Below are positions 28,833 to 38,974 of a DNA stretch of 39,551 nucleotides, piece after piece. The notes under the pieces are model-generated. The model searched no databases, was not told the origin of the DNA, and was given only the letters and a program-made list of their open reading frames with translations. A program made the position numbers and the translations under genes. Within the stretch, counting starts at the first letter, position 1. Each line of letters opens with the position of its first letter. The stretch covers positions 1 to 39,551 of the forward strand of contig JAGRAW010000005.1 of the NCBI GenBank assembly GCA_020434415.1, given 5' to 3'. The DNA is from Bdellovibrionales bacterium (lineage in GTDB: Bacteria; Bdellovibrionota_C; UBA2361; SZUA-149).

Positions 28833-30872
28833 ATGGAGCGCGAGATCCGACGCGACTCTCAAGCGCTGTTTTCACTCTTGCTTGGTGCCGGCGTGGCGTT
28901 TGCGCTTGCGCTGTCGCCGTTCGGCATTCGGCTCGAGCGGACGATTCTCGATCTGCACTACGAAGTGTTGCAAGGGGAGATGCTGGAAGGGCGGGCTGGA
29001 GCTGGGGACGTGCCGCCGGAAGCGGTGGTGGTGGCGCTAGATGACGTTTCATTCGACGTCATGGCTGAGCAGATGGAGGGGTTGCAGTGGCCGTATCCGC
29101 GAAGCGTGCACGCCCAGGTAGTGCGGAATCTCCTCGAGCTGGGTGCAAAACAAATCTTCATCGACATCCTGTTCGATTTGCCTTCGGGGTTCGGTAGTGA
29201 GGATGATCAGGCATTTGCCGACGCGGTAGCACGCGGCCCGGTTTTTCTGGCGGCGGAAGAAACCGCTCAGGCGGTAACGCCGCTGCTGCCGGTGCTCGAG
29301 AACGCGGGTGCCCGCCCAGCCAACAGCGGGCTGCCTGTAGATATCGACGGTTTCATTCGCTGGACGCCGGGGGCGCGGACCTTACCGCGTACATCACTCG
29401 AAGCACTTTTCTACCATCTCGGCCTCGAGCTGGAATATGAAGAGCCGACACTGCAAAGTCCGGCGGTGTCGCTCGCAGCCGTGGATGGCATCGCTCCGAC
29501 GGTAGGACTGCTTCACTACGCAGGACCGGCGGGCTCGGTGCCTGCCGTTTCTTACTTCGAGGCCTACGATCGGCTTCTGCTGGAGGCCCATCGAGAGGCG
29601 ATTGCCGGACGGACGATATTCATCGGTAGCACGCCCAGCGCGTCCATTACTCCCGAGCAAGCTGCTGACGTCTATTTTACCCCTGTAGGTCCGATGCCGG
29701 GGGTAGAAATACACGCGCAACAGTATTTGGCCCTCCGAGCTGGAGTGGTTCCCTCCCTGCTACTCGGCTGGCCGGTGCCGCTGCTACTCCTGTTTTGGCT
29801 GGTCCTACAGTGTCGCGGGGCGGTGTATTTCAACCGCGCCGGTTCTGGTCTCTTGTTCGCGGCGGGAAGCGCGCTGACGTGGGAACTCGGCTCCCTAGTA
29901 GCGTTCGCTGAGGGAATACTGGTTCCGAACGTGCTCCCGTTGTCACTCTGTGTCTGTCTCTATGTCGGGGGTCTGCTCGTGAAGTATTTTCGGGAGCGAG
30001 ATGAGCGGTTACTGACTCGTGCCCAACTCTTCCATTATCTTCCGGCACGTGTGGCCGAGCACGTACTGGCCGGTGGCGGGAAGATTGCACTTGGTGGTGA
30101 GCGAAAGGTCCTGACAGTGTTATTTGCCGATGTCGCCGGCTTTACCACTCTGTCGGAGCGTTTCTCTCCGGAAGAGGTTGTGCAGTTGCTGCAAGGCCAT
30201 CTACGGGAGATGGCCGAAGCGATTTTCGCTAACGAAGGGACACTGGATAAGTATTTGGGAGACGGCATCATGGCCTTCTGGGGGGCGCCCCAGGAACAGC
30301 CGAACCATGCTGACTTGGCACTGAGCGCTGCGCGCGACATGCTCGCGCGAGTCGCTAAGCAAAATGAAGAGCGTCGTGTCCGCGGGATTCCTGAGCTGCT
30401 GCTTCGTATCGGGCTGCATACGGGAGAGGCTCTAGTCGGAAACATCGGTTCCGAACTGTTTATCGACTACACGGCGATCGGCGATACCGTAAACACGGCG
30501 GCGCGGCTCGAGGGAGTGAACAAGCTGTTCGGTACGACCTTGATGCTTAGTGAGGCCTGCGCCGACGCGTTAACCAATCCGCCTGAGCAGCTCGTGCCGC
30601 TCGGTCGGGTGGCGGTCAAGGGAAAAGCCGAGTCGACCGGCATTCTGACCGTAGCACCAGCCGGTGCTCTAGGTTCGTTCCGAAGACTTGCCGATGGAGT
30701 TCAGCAACTCGACTTTGGTCGCCTAGACGAGGCCCGAGCGATCCTTTGCGCCCTTGCTGAAGGATCCGATGCGGTGGAAGCTGCCTTGTTCCATCTCGAG
30801 CAGTTGGCCGCTTTCGGGACTCCTCCACTTGATTCGGCGGGACGCGCGCATTGGCCGTTGGAGTCAAAGTAG
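28833..30872 (+). CDS. CHASE2-domain adenylate/guanylate cyclase
   Basis: This encodes 679 residues. An N-terminal membrane helix (11-29) is followed by an extracytoplasmic CHASE2 sensor domain (about 40-300; PEAVVVALDDVSFDVM and WPYPRSVHAQVVRNLLELGA are typical). Three membrane helices follow (about 305-385), then a class III cyclase domain from about 425. The catalytic set is complete: metal-binding D433 (FADVAGFT) and D477 (YLGDGIMAF), base-recognising K473 and D545 (in IDYTAIGD), and transition-state N554 and R558 (VNTAARLE). The K/D pair favours adenylate cyclase. It starts 3 bp behind the FecR/TPR/barrel gene, so the periplasmic FecR head or its TPRs may feed the CHASE2 sensor. Confidence 0.92.
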   Translation: MEREIRRDSQALFSLLLGAGVAFALALSPFGIRLERTILDLHYEVLQGEMLEGRAGAGDVPPEAVVVALDDVSFDVMAEQMEGLQWPYPRSVHAQVVRNLLELGAKQIFIDILFDLPSGFGSEDDQAFADAVARGPVFLAAEETAQAVTPLLPVLENAGARPANSGLPVDIDGFIRWTPGARTLPRTSLEALFYHLGLELEYEEPTLQSPAVSLAAVDGIAPTVGLLHYAGPAGSVPAVSYFEAYDRLLLEAHREAIAGRTIFIGSTPSASITPEQAADVYFTPVGPMPGVEIHAQQYLALRAGVVPSLLLGWPVPLLLLFWLVLQCRGAVYFNRAGSGLLFAAGSALTWELGSLVAFAEGILVPNVLPLSLCVCLYVGGLLVKYFRERDERLLTRAQLFHYLPARVAEHVLAGGGKIALGGERKVLTVLFADVAGFTTLSERFSPEEVVQLLQGHLREMAEAIFANEGTLDKYLGDGIMAFWGAPQEQPNHADLALSAARDMLARVAKQNEERRVRGIPELLLRIGLHTGEALVGNIGSELFIDYTAIGDTVNTAARLEGVNKLFGTTLMLSEACADALTNPPEQLVPLGRVAVKGKAESTGILTVAPAGALGSFRRLADGVQQLDFGRLDEARAILCALAEGSDAVEAALFHLEQLAAFGTPPLDSAGRAHWPLESK

Positions 30873-31036
30873 AGTCTGTTGCCCCTCTCGGGTCGGGGTA
30901 GGTGGTATACGAACCTACCATCGTTCTTGAGGAATTTTCTAAAGTCGAAGCCCAGAGTCCACTGGTCAGCAAGTTTGAAATAGGCGAGACTGTCTTTCCA
31001 TCTTTCCTTACGCTCTGTCAGAGGCCTTGTCCGCAC

Positions 31037-34000
31037 ATGGTACGCCGCTCTATTACTGCACTTGTTGCGATTCTTATTGGCGCTGTCACCGTACAGGCGC
31101 AGGACTTGGCCGAGCGGCCGCTGGAGCTGTTGCGAATAACCCCGGACGGGCTCGAGGTCGAGCCGACGCGGCAGATTGTCCTCGAATTCAATCAACCCGT
31201 AGTTCCGCTGGGACGGATGGAGCGGGAGGCGAATGAAGTTCCGGTTCGTATCACTCCCAATCCCGGCTGTGGCTGGCGTTGGCTGAATACCAGCACGCTT
31301 GCGTGTGAGCTGACAGAAGCAAACAAGCTGAAAGCGGCGACGACCTACGAGGTTCAGGTCTCTTCTGACGTAGTCGCTGTGGGTGGGGCCACTGCTACCA
31401 TGAGTGGTAAGCGGCTTGCCTCCCCGGTCGTGCACCGATTCAGCACGCAGCGTCCGGTTGTCGAAAGTATCCTCTTTCAGCGCTGGGAGTCGCCGACACG
31501 CCCGGTTCAAGCCGTTGTGTTTAATCAACCGGTGCAGCCACAGTCGGTGCAAGACCATGTCTACCTCAAGCCGTTAGGTCGAGAGCGAGTTCCGGTGACG
31601 GTGACCGAGCTTCCTCATTACGAGGGCATGGGGTTCGTCGTTGCCCCTTCTACCGATCTGCCGCCCGATCGCGACGTGTATCTAAAGGTCGAACCGGGGG
31701 TTGTCTCAGCGGTGGGGCCCTTGGCCTCTGACGAGGACCGCGTGCTCGCGACGCAGAAGACGTTCGGTCCGTTTCGTTTCCTTGGTATGAGCTGTTACGC
31801 GACCAATGACGAGTATTTGCGAGTCATGGCGGATAACGCGGCGCCCCAAGTGAAGCTCTGCGATCCTCAGGTTCCTGTGTCACTGTTGTTTTCCGCTCCA
31901 GTTGTGAAGGAGGAGCTAAAGAGCGGATTACAGGCAGAGCCTGATCTTGCCGGAGGTAGAACGGACTTTGACCCTTGGGACTATGTCTATTCGTACTCTA
32001 GGTTATCGTATGATTCTTCCGGCACCTCCGAGTTCGAAGTCTCCCTACCGATGGGGCTAAAAGCGGCGACCACCTACGCGCTTCGCGGAGAGGCGATTCG
32101 CGACGAGTTCGGTCGGACCCTTGATCAACCGTTCGAGTTTGAGCTGCGAACTGATAACCGGCGGTCGCGACTGGTACTGCTGAACTCGACGGCAGTGCTC
32201 GAGCAGTCAGTTGACACCGATGTGCCGGCGACCGTGCAAAACCTGGAGCAACTATTTCTATCGTTCAACAAGCTGACAACGCAGGGGCTTGTTCTTAGCC
32301 AAACCGCCAATCGACAGCTCTACCACGCCCCCAATATTTCATATCACCATCCGCTGGGTGTGCGAGAGCTGCTTGAGGGACGCTCCGGCGTTATCGAGGG
32401 GTCTGTCGGTGTCGATAATAAGATCGGTGCGCAGCGTCTTTTTGCGGAAGTCACGCCGTTACACGTGCATGTCAAACTGGGACACTTTTCCAGCATTGTT
32501 TGGGTGACACGGCTCGCCGACGGCAGTCCCGTGCCGAATGCTGAGGTGACAGTTTTTCCATCGTTCGGTGGACTTACCGAGGCTACGCAGAGCAGGGCGA
32601 AGGCAAACACAGGTCCGACAGGCGTAGCGTTACTGCCCGGCGTGGACAAGATCGATCCGACGCTTAGGGCCCAGGGAGACCAAATTTGGGCATCGAACGA
32701 ACGCCCGCATCTGGTGGTCCAGGTCCGACAGGGCGACGACATGGCGTATGTGCCCCTTGTCTACGATTTCTACGAGTGGCCGAGCGGCTCCGGCGGTTCG
32801 TATATCTCTGTTGATACGAAGCCGGAATTCGGCCACCTGAAAACCTGGGGGATGACCCCTCAGGGTATTTACAAGGCGGGCGATACCATTGACTACAAGA
32901 TCTACGTCCGGAATCAGAATGACAAAACCTTCGTAGCCGCGCCGACCGAACACTACGGACTAAAAGTCATCGATCCGTTGGGACAGACCGTTTTTGCCGA
33001 AGAAGAGCTCCGACTCAACGAATTTGGAAGTTTGCATGGCGGTATCAAGCTGCCGCCGTCGGCAGCAGTCGGTTGGTATCGTTTTGTCCTGACCCCCGAC
33101 TTCGTAAAGGAGTCGTTTGCACCGATGCAGGTGCTGGTCAGCGACTTCACCCCGTCTCCTTTCAAGGTGGATACGCGACTCGATCATCAGCTCTACCGTT
33201 CAGGAGATGCAGTGGAAGTTGTCACCGAAGCTCGCCTCCACGCCGGAGGCCCCTTCGCGTTCGCAGAAAGCCGCGTGACGTTTGGTGCAGGGCCAAGCGC
33301 TCTTGAAGCGGACGACCCGGCGCTTCAGCAGTTTTACTTCGATACGAGCGACAAACGGGAGAATGCCGTGCTTCATACCGAGGTAAAGAAGCTGGATGCA
33401 AACGGTGATGCCAAAACCCGGTACGAGCTTGGGGAACTTCCGCTCGTGTACGGTGAGCTCCGAGTTGAAAGCGCGGTGAATGACGATCGAGGAAAGTCTG
33501 TAGCGAATCGCGCAGTGTCGACGCTTGCCGGCAGAGACCGGTACGCCGGCGTGTTTCATGACGGCTGGGTACTCGAGCAAGGGACACCGACTGCTGTGCA
33601 GTCAGTAGTGGTCGACGAGCTCGGTCGCACTGCGGTGGGCACGCTCGTCACGATCACTATTCAATATGATGAGGTGAAGGCGGCGCGCGTCAAAGGGGCA
33701 GGCAATGCTTACCTGACCCGCTATGAACACGAATGGATTCCGGTCGCCGAATGTTCCCAGCTTTCCGGCGATGCTCCGAGGAGCTGCGAGTTTACACCCC
33801 AGCGGCCGGGGTCGTATCGGCTTACTGCAACCGTCCAAGATACGAAAGGTAGGCACCATTCCAGCACTATCACGCGTTGGGCGACGGGGAAGGGGGAGTT
33901 CCTCTGGGAGACAGGGGACGATAACCGCCTCGAGATTACGCTTGATCGCAAGCGGTATAAGGTGGGTGACACCGTCAAGGCGCTGATCCGCAATCCCTAT

Positions 34001-36760
34001 CCCGGTAGCCAAGCGCTCGTGACGATTGAACGCTACGGGATTATTCGGCATTGGACGCAGGTCCTGGAAGGCAATGCGCCGATTCTCGAGCTGCCGATCC
34101 AAGAAGACGATCTTCCGGGCTTTTACCTCTCCGTCGTGGTCATGTCGCCGCGTATGGAGAAGCCGATCGACGAGAACGGCGTTGATCTCGGTAAGCCCGC
34201 GTTCAAGATGGGGTATGTGGAGGTGCCAATCGAAGACAAGGCAAAGAGGCTCACGATCACGGCGCGTGCCGACCGAGCGAGGTATAAACCCCGAGACACA
34301 GTTCGCCTTGAACTCACCGCGCAGACAGCATCGGGCGAAACTCCCCCGGTGGAGTATGCGATTGCAGTGCTGGATGAAGCGGTCTTGGATTTAATTGCGA
34401 ACAGTACTCGATATTTTGATCCCTATCTCGGCTTTCACGCACTGGATGCGCTCGACGTGCTCAATTACAATCTGATTCGACAGCTTGTCGGCAGAATCAA
34501 GTTCGAGAAGAAAGGAGCGAGTCCGGGAGGTGCCGGAGACAGTTTCGGTCAAAAGATGCGTTCGCTGTTCAAGTTCGTGAGCTACTGGAACCCTTCACTG
34601 GCGGGCGACGAACATGGAAGGGCTACGGCTGAATTCCCGCTCCCTGATAATCTGACCGGATGGCGAGTGCTGGCACTAGCGGTCACCAAGGAAGATCGAA
34701 TGGGGCTGGGCGAGACTCGTTTTGCCGTCAATCAGTCAACCGAGATTCGGCCGGTGGTGCCGAACCAAGTAGCGGTAGGAGATTCGGTTCAGGCAGGATT
34801 CTCACTTCTCAACCGCACCACGCAGACGCGCAAAGTCGACGTTCGTGTAGAAGTCTCAGGAGCTGCTGAACCCGTGCCGCCGGTGGTGGAGGAGCGGGAA
34901 CTGGAGCCGTTTGTTCGCGAGACCGTTCGGGTGCCCCTTCGAGCAAATGCCGAAGGAAGCATTCGCTTCAAAGTGACGGCGGGTGATGAAACCGATTCGG
35001 ATGCCATAGAGGTTCAGCTACCGGTGTTGCAGCGTGCGACGAAACAGGTTGCGGCCGAGTACGGAACAACGGTGGGCGAAGCCGTCGCGATTGACGTTCG
35101 CGTGCCTGACCGCGAGGTTTCCCACGCCGAGCTTAGCTTGACGGTCAGTCCAACAGTTATCGGCAATCTCGAGGGCGCGCTGGCGTATCTCCGCGAGTAT
35201 CCGTATGAATGCTGGGAGCAAAAACTGACGAAAGCGGTCGGTGCCGCTCAGTTTGAAGCGCTGCAAGCACATTTGCCGCCGAGTGCTGCCTGGCCGGACG
35301 CCGGTAAGCTGGTAGAGCGGACTCTCGCTGATGCCGCGGCTTTTCAGGGTCCGAGCGGTGGTATGACGTATTACCTTCCGCGAGCGGAGTATGAGGATTC
35401 ATTTTTGAGTGCCTATACCGCGCTCGCTTTCGGTTGGCTGAGAGAGGGCGGTTACGCCATACCCTCGTCCGTCGAGCAGCGGTTACATGCCTATCTGGAC
35501 AAAGTGCTCCGCTCATCACCAGCGGAAGGCACAGACAGCGAGCTGAATGCGTCGAGTATCCGCGCCGTGATCCTTGCTGCACTGGCGACCCAGGGAAAAC
35601 TGGAACTCGAAACCCTTAAACGGTTTGCGCCGGACATCTCTCGAATGAGCGTCTTCGGGCAAGCCCACTATGCACTGGCGGCAGCCGGTGTCTCGGGAGG
35701 TGAGACCCTCGCCGCCGAGGCACTCGCCCGTATCCGTAACTCGTTTCACGAGTCAAGCGGTAAGCTGGTGCTGAATGAAGCGGTCCAACTGTTCTTCGAC
35801 GAGGAAGCGAAGCGGATTCTTGCATCTCCGATTCGTGCCCAATGCGCTGCGTTAAGCGCGGTGCTCCGGGTATCCGATCAGCCCGAAGCAGTCGATGTCG
35901 CGTTCAAGTTGCTGAGGACAATCACCGATACCCGTGGCGGCAAGGACCATTGGGAGAACACCCAGGAGAATGTGTTCTGTAACAATGCAATTCGTCAGTA
36001 TGCGGGACGTTTCGAGTCAGAGCCACCGGCGCTACTGGTTCAGGCCAAAGTGAATGACCGGGTGTTTGGCGAGGGACGGCTGGATGGCTTCAGTGCGCCG
36101 CCGCTACGCTTTCATGAGGCGCTTGGGGACGATCTCGGTTCCACAACCTTCATTACTCGAGTGGAGCCGCAAGGGACCGGCCGACTCTATTACCGCACGG
36201 CCTTGGAATATCACCAAACTTCGTTGCCACAGAAGCCGGACAACGCGGGCATCGAGCTACGTCGCGAATACAGTGTCGAGCGGGATGGTCGCTTTATCGC
36301 GCTCGCGGACGCACTTCCCTTGCGGACGGGCGAGCTCGTGCGGGTCGACCTTTTTCTCAGTCTTCCGACAGCACGTCATTTTGTCGTCGTGGATGATCCC
36401 TTGCCTGGGGGTCTCGAGTCTGTAAATCGCGATCTTGCCACAGCCTCAACCGTCGATGCTGATAAGGTGGATGCTGATAAGGAGGTAGCGTTCCCGCAGG
36501 GGTCTGCGTGGTATCTTTACGACGATTGGCGAAGTTTCGGAATATCTCGATCAGGGTTTTACCATAAAGAGCTGCGGCACACCGGGGCCCGCTTCTACTC
36601 TGAGTATCTCTCCGCGGGTAATTACCACCTTTCGTACGTCACTCAGGCGATAGCGCCAGGGGCATTCGTCGCATATCCGGCGAGAGCGGAGGAGATGTAC
36701 GACAGCGACATCTATGGCACGACGCTTGCGACCACGTTTCAGATTGACCTCGCTCAGTAA
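31037..36760 (+). CDS. Bacterial alpha-2-macroglobulin (YfhM-like)
   Basis: This encodes 1907 residues from ATG 31037, which begins a signal peptide (MVRRSITALVAILIGAVTVQ then AQ); the frame is open upstream to 30902 but without export signal. There is no lipobox, so it is periplasmic rather than a lipoprotein like E. coli YfhM. MG-type beta domains fill the first two thirds, including GIYKAGDTIDYKIYVRNQND. The A2M signature PEFGHLKTWGMTPQGIYKAG and LPDNLTGWRVLALAVTKEDR are clear. The thioester motif reads CWEQ (C1392), matching C-x-E-Q, so it could trap proteases covalently. An alpha-helical toroid follows. It overlaps pbpC, the standard partner: A2M guards the periplasm when PBP1C repairs the wall. 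Confidence 0.92.
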   Translation: MVRRSITALVAILIGAVTVQAQDLAERPLELLRITPDGLEVEPTRQIVLEFNQPVVPLGRMEREANEVPVRITPNPGCGWRWLNTSTLACELTEANKLKAATTYEVQVSSDVVAVGGATATMSGKRLASPVVHRFSTQRPVVESILFQRWESPTRPVQAVVFNQPVQPQSVQDHVYLKPLGRERVPVTVTELPHYEGMGFVVAPSTDLPPDRDVYLKVEPGVVSAVGPLASDEDRVLATQKTFGPFRFLGMSCYATNDEYLRVMADNAAPQVKLCDPQVPVSLLFSAPVVKEELKSGLQAEPDLAGGRTDFDPWDYVYSYSRLSYDSSGTSEFEVSLPMGLKAATTYALRGEAIRDEFGRTLDQPFEFELRTDNRRSRLVLLNSTAVLEQSVDTDVPATVQNLEQLFLSFNKLTTQGLVLSQTANRQLYHAPNISYHHPLGVRELLEGRSGVIEGSVGVDNKIGAQRLFAEVTPLHVHVKLGHFSSIVWVTRLADGSPVPNAEVTVFPSFGGLTEATQSRAKANTGPTGVALLPGVDKIDPTLRAQGDQIWASNERPHLVVQVRQGDDMAYVPLVYDFYEWPSGSGGSYISVDTKPEFGHLKTWGMTPQGIYKAGDTIDYKIYVRNQNDKTFVAAPTEHYGLKVIDPLGQTVFAEEELRLNEFGSLHGGIKLPPSAAVGWYRFVLTPDFVKESFAPMQVLVSDFTPSPFKVDTRLDHQLYRSGDAVEVVTEARLHAGGPFAFAESRVTFGAGPSALEADDPALQQFYFDTSDKRENAVLHTEVKKLDANGDAKTRYELGELPLVYGELRVESAVNDDRGKSVANRAVSTLAGRDRYAGVFHDGWVLEQGTPTAVQSVVVDELGRTAVGTLVTITIQYDEVKAARVKGAGNAYLTRYEHEWIPVAECSQLSGDAPRSCEFTPQRPGSYRLTATVQDTKGRHHSSTITRWATGKGEFLWETGDDNRLEITLDRKRYKVGDTVKALIRNPYPGSQALVTIERYGIIRHWTQVLEGNAPILELPIQEDDLPGFYLSVVVMSPRMEKPIDENGVDLGKPAFKMGYVEVPIEDKAKRLTITARADRARYKPRDTVRLELTAQTASGETPPVEYAIAVLDEAVLDLIANSTRYFDPYLGFHALDALDVLNYNLIRQLVGRIKFEKKGASPGGAGDSFGQKMRSLFKFVSYWNPSLAGDEHGRATAEFPLPDNLTGWRVLALAVTKEDRMGLGETRFAVNQSTEIRPVVPNQVAVGDSVQAGFSLLNRTTQTRKVDVRVEVSGAAEPVPPVVEERELEPFVRETVRVPLRANAEGSIRFKVTAGDETDSDAIEVQLPVLQRATKQVAAEYGTTVGEAVAIDVRVPDREVSHAELSLTVSPTVIGNLEGALAYLREYPYECWEQKLTKAVGAAQFEALQAHLPPSAAWPDAGKLVERTLADAAAFQGPSGGMTYYLPRAEYEDSFLSAYTALAFGWLREGGYAIPSSVEQRLHAYLDKVLRSSPAEGTDSELNASSIRAVILAALATQGKLELETLKRFAPDISRMSVFGQAHYALAAAGVSGGETLAAEALARIRNSFHESSGKLVLNEAVQLFFDEEAKRILASPIRAQCAALSAVLRVSDQPEAVDVAFKLLRTITDTRGGKDHWENTQENVFCNNAIRQYAGRFESEPPALLVQAKVNDRVFGEGRLDGFSAPPLRFHEALGDDLGSTTFITRVEPQGTGRLYYRTALEYHQTSLPQKPDNAGIELRREYSVERDGRFIALADALPLRTGELVRVDLFLSLPTARHFVVVDDPLPGGLESVNRDLATASTVDADKVDADKEVAFPQGSAWYLYDDWRSFGISRSGFYHKELRHTGARFYSEYLSAGNYHLSYVTQAIAPGAFVAYPARAEEMYDSDIYGTTLATTFQIDLAQ

Positions 36761-38831
36761 GCGGGTTCTTGGGGGCTGCTTCATCGGTTGCACGATGGCG
36801 ACGGCGCTGCTTGTCGTAGTGACGCGGCTTTCTCTGGAACCGCTGCCTGCAACGCTTGCGTTCCATCGGAAAAGCGCGGTGCAAATATATGCTAGCGACG
36901 GCACTTTGCTTACCGCGGTCAATCAGCCGTGGAACGTGTCGCATGAGCGGAATCTGTGGCAGCTTCCTGCCCTGCTACGCGAAGCGTTCATACAGGCTGA
37001 AGATAAGCGCTTCTTTGAACATTCAGGTGTTGATTGGACTGCTCGTTTGTCCGCCCTGTGGGCGAATGTCACGAACAGAGAAGTGGTCCGTGGGGCAAGC
37101 ACGATTTCCGAGCAGGTTGTCAAAATGCTCCATCCACGACCACGCTCCTATTGGAGCAGGTGGGTCGAGGGGTGGGAAGCACGAGCGTTGTCCAAGCAGT
37201 TTTCCAAGGCAGAGATTCTAGAATTCTACCTGAACCAAGTGCCGTATGTCGGCACTCGTCGCGGCGTCGCGCAGGCAGCCGACCATTACTTCGGACGGTC
37301 CGTCGAGACTTTGTCAAGCAAGGAGCTGTTGGCGCTGGTGGTGCTCGTCCGTGCGCCGTCAGCGCTTGATCTTCGGAAGGGAACGGAGGGAGTCGAGCGG
37401 CGGATCGTGTCGCTCGCTGATAGGATGGTGAGCGAGGGGCGTTTGGATCGCACTGAGCGAGTGGCCTTGGACGAGCCGTTGCTGCTCGAGCGCGAGAAGA
37501 GAAACGAAGGCGCGATGCACTTTGCAAACGCGGTCAGGCGACGGTTTCCCCGAGGAGGTGTCATTCGGACGACGCTGGACCATGCTTTACAGGCCAAGAT
37601 TCAGCGACTTCTGGATGAGCGAGTGCGCTTACTCGGGGAGTATCTCGTCGGCGACGGTGCAGCGATAGTGCTCGACAACCAAGAAGGTTCTGCGCTGGCG
37701 TGGGTCAACGCCGGTAGCTTTTGGGAACGTGAGAGAGGCGCGCAAGTTGATGCAGTAGAGGCCCTTCGGCAGCCGGGATCGACCCTAAAACCATTCTTCT
37801 ATGCTGAAGCGATCCGCCGTGGATGGACTGATCGCACCCTAGTTAACGACGAGCCGTATCTTGAAGCGGTCGGAAACGGGCTGCACGAATTTCGTAATTA
37901 CAGCCGGACTCACTACGGTCTCGTGTCCGTGCGCGAGGCGTTGGGGAATTCGCTTAATGTCCCAGCTATTCGTGCTGCTGAGTTTGTCGGGATTGAGCCG
38001 ATGGTGCAGCGCCTTCGAGAGTTCGGCTTTCGGCACCTCACCGCAGGAGCGCAGCACTACGGCAAAGGATTGAGTCTCGGTAACGGCGAGGTCACGCTCC
38101 TTGAACTGGCGGAGGCGTATCGCATACTCGCTCGCGGAGGCCTCGCTGTGGAAACGAAATTTCTTGCCAATCAAGTCACACCGTCCCCTCGACGGGTGCT
38201 TGATGAGACGGTTGCTGCAACTATTACCGATATCCTGGCCGATCCGCATGCGCGACATCTGGAGTTCGGATCGGACAGCGTCCTTGATCTGCCCGTCGAG
38301 TGTGCAGTTAAAACAGGGACCTCTCAGGGCTATCGAGACGCCTGGGCAGTCGGCTACACGCGTCGACATACGGTAGCGGTGTGGATGGGGAACCAAAGTG
38401 GGGCTGCCATGCGAGATGTGAGCGGGGCTTTCGGGCCGGCGCTCGTGTTGCGTTCAATCTTTGCGGAGCTAAATCGCTTTGACGGCGCGGGGTCGCTGCT
38501 TCGCGGCGGCCCACGTGTGTACGATGAGCATCGTGAATTGCCGGTCGAACAGAGCAGAGAGCGACTGCGGATTGTTCAACCTGTTGCTGACCTTCATCTA
38601 GCAATGGACCCCAGAATTCCGGATCAACTGGAGGCATTCACGTTCCAGGTGCGCGGCGGTCGCCCGTTCGTGGAGTACGGTTGGGAAGTAAACGGGGAAG
38701 TGGTCGCGACGACTGCAGAGCCCCGGCTTTCTTGGCCACTGTCTCGCGGAAGCTTTGCGCTTAAAGTTCTTGCTCGCTCCGTCGAGGGGCACGCCGAAGA
38801 ATCACCTAGGGTGTTTTTCTCGGTAAAATGA
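36714..38831 (+). CDS. pbpC: Penicillin-binding protein 1C
   Basis: This is a bifunctional peptidoglycan glycosyltransferase/transpeptidase of 705 residues. The N-terminus is basic, followed by one membrane helix (about 18-37). The GT51 domain has catalytic E96 in QAEDKRFFEHSGVD and the GASTISEQVVKML block. The transpeptidase has S356-T-L-K359 (QPGSTLKPF), S413-L-N415 and K533-T-G-T536. The C-terminal BiPBP_C domain (about 630-705) is specific to PBP1C. All motifs are complete. ATG 36714 lies inside the end of the macroglobulin gene (47-base overlap), so translation is coupled; a TTG further in would give a shorter leader. The A2M-pbpC pair is known from E. coli (yfhM-pbpC). Confidence 0.94.
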   Translation: MARRLRPRFRLTSLSKRVLGGCFIGCTMATALLVVVTRLSLEPLPATLAFHRKSAVQIYASDGTLLTAVNQPWNVSHERNLWQLPALLREAFIQAEDKRFFEHSGVDWTARLSALWANVTNREVVRGASTISEQVVKMLHPRPRSYWSRWVEGWEARALSKQFSKAEILEFYLNQVPYVGTRRGVAQAADHYFGRSVETLSSKELLALVVLVRAPSALDLRKGTEGVERRIVSLADRMVSEGRLDRTERVALDEPLLLEREKRNEGAMHFANAVRRRFPRGGVIRTTLDHALQAKIQRLLDERVRLLGEYLVGDGAAIVLDNQEGSALAWVNAGSFWERERGAQVDAVEALRQPGSTLKPFFYAEAIRRGWTDRTLVNDEPYLEAVGNGLHEFRNYSRTHYGLVSVREALGNSLNVPAIRAAEFVGIEPMVQRLREFGFRHLTAGAQHYGKGLSLGNGEVTLLELAEAYRILARGGLAVETKFLANQVTPSPRRVLDETVAATITDILADPHARHLEFGSDSVLDLPVECAVKTGTSQGYRDAWAVGYTRRHTVAVWMGNQSGAAMRDVSGAFGPALVLRSIFAELNRFDGAGSLLRGGPRVYDEHRELPVEQSRERLRIVQPVADLHLAMDPRIPDQLEAFTFQVRGGRPFVEYGWEVNGEVVATTAEPRLSWPLSRGSFALKVLARSVEGHAEESPRVFFSVK

Positions 38832-38974
38832 CAGCCGGTTACGGCAGGCATGCAGTGATTCTCCTCATAGTATTTCCTACAGCGCAGGGCCAAAATTGCA
38901 GTGGTGCCCATCGTAGAAAGTTGGGTGCGCTTTTTGGGCTCTTGCTTACCCGGCAATGGATAGGAGGAAGGAGA

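Noticed and set aside
30701-31558. A 285-codon minus-strand open frame
   Set aside because: It overlaps the cyclase end and the macroglobulin start, both certain, and has no recognisable domain.
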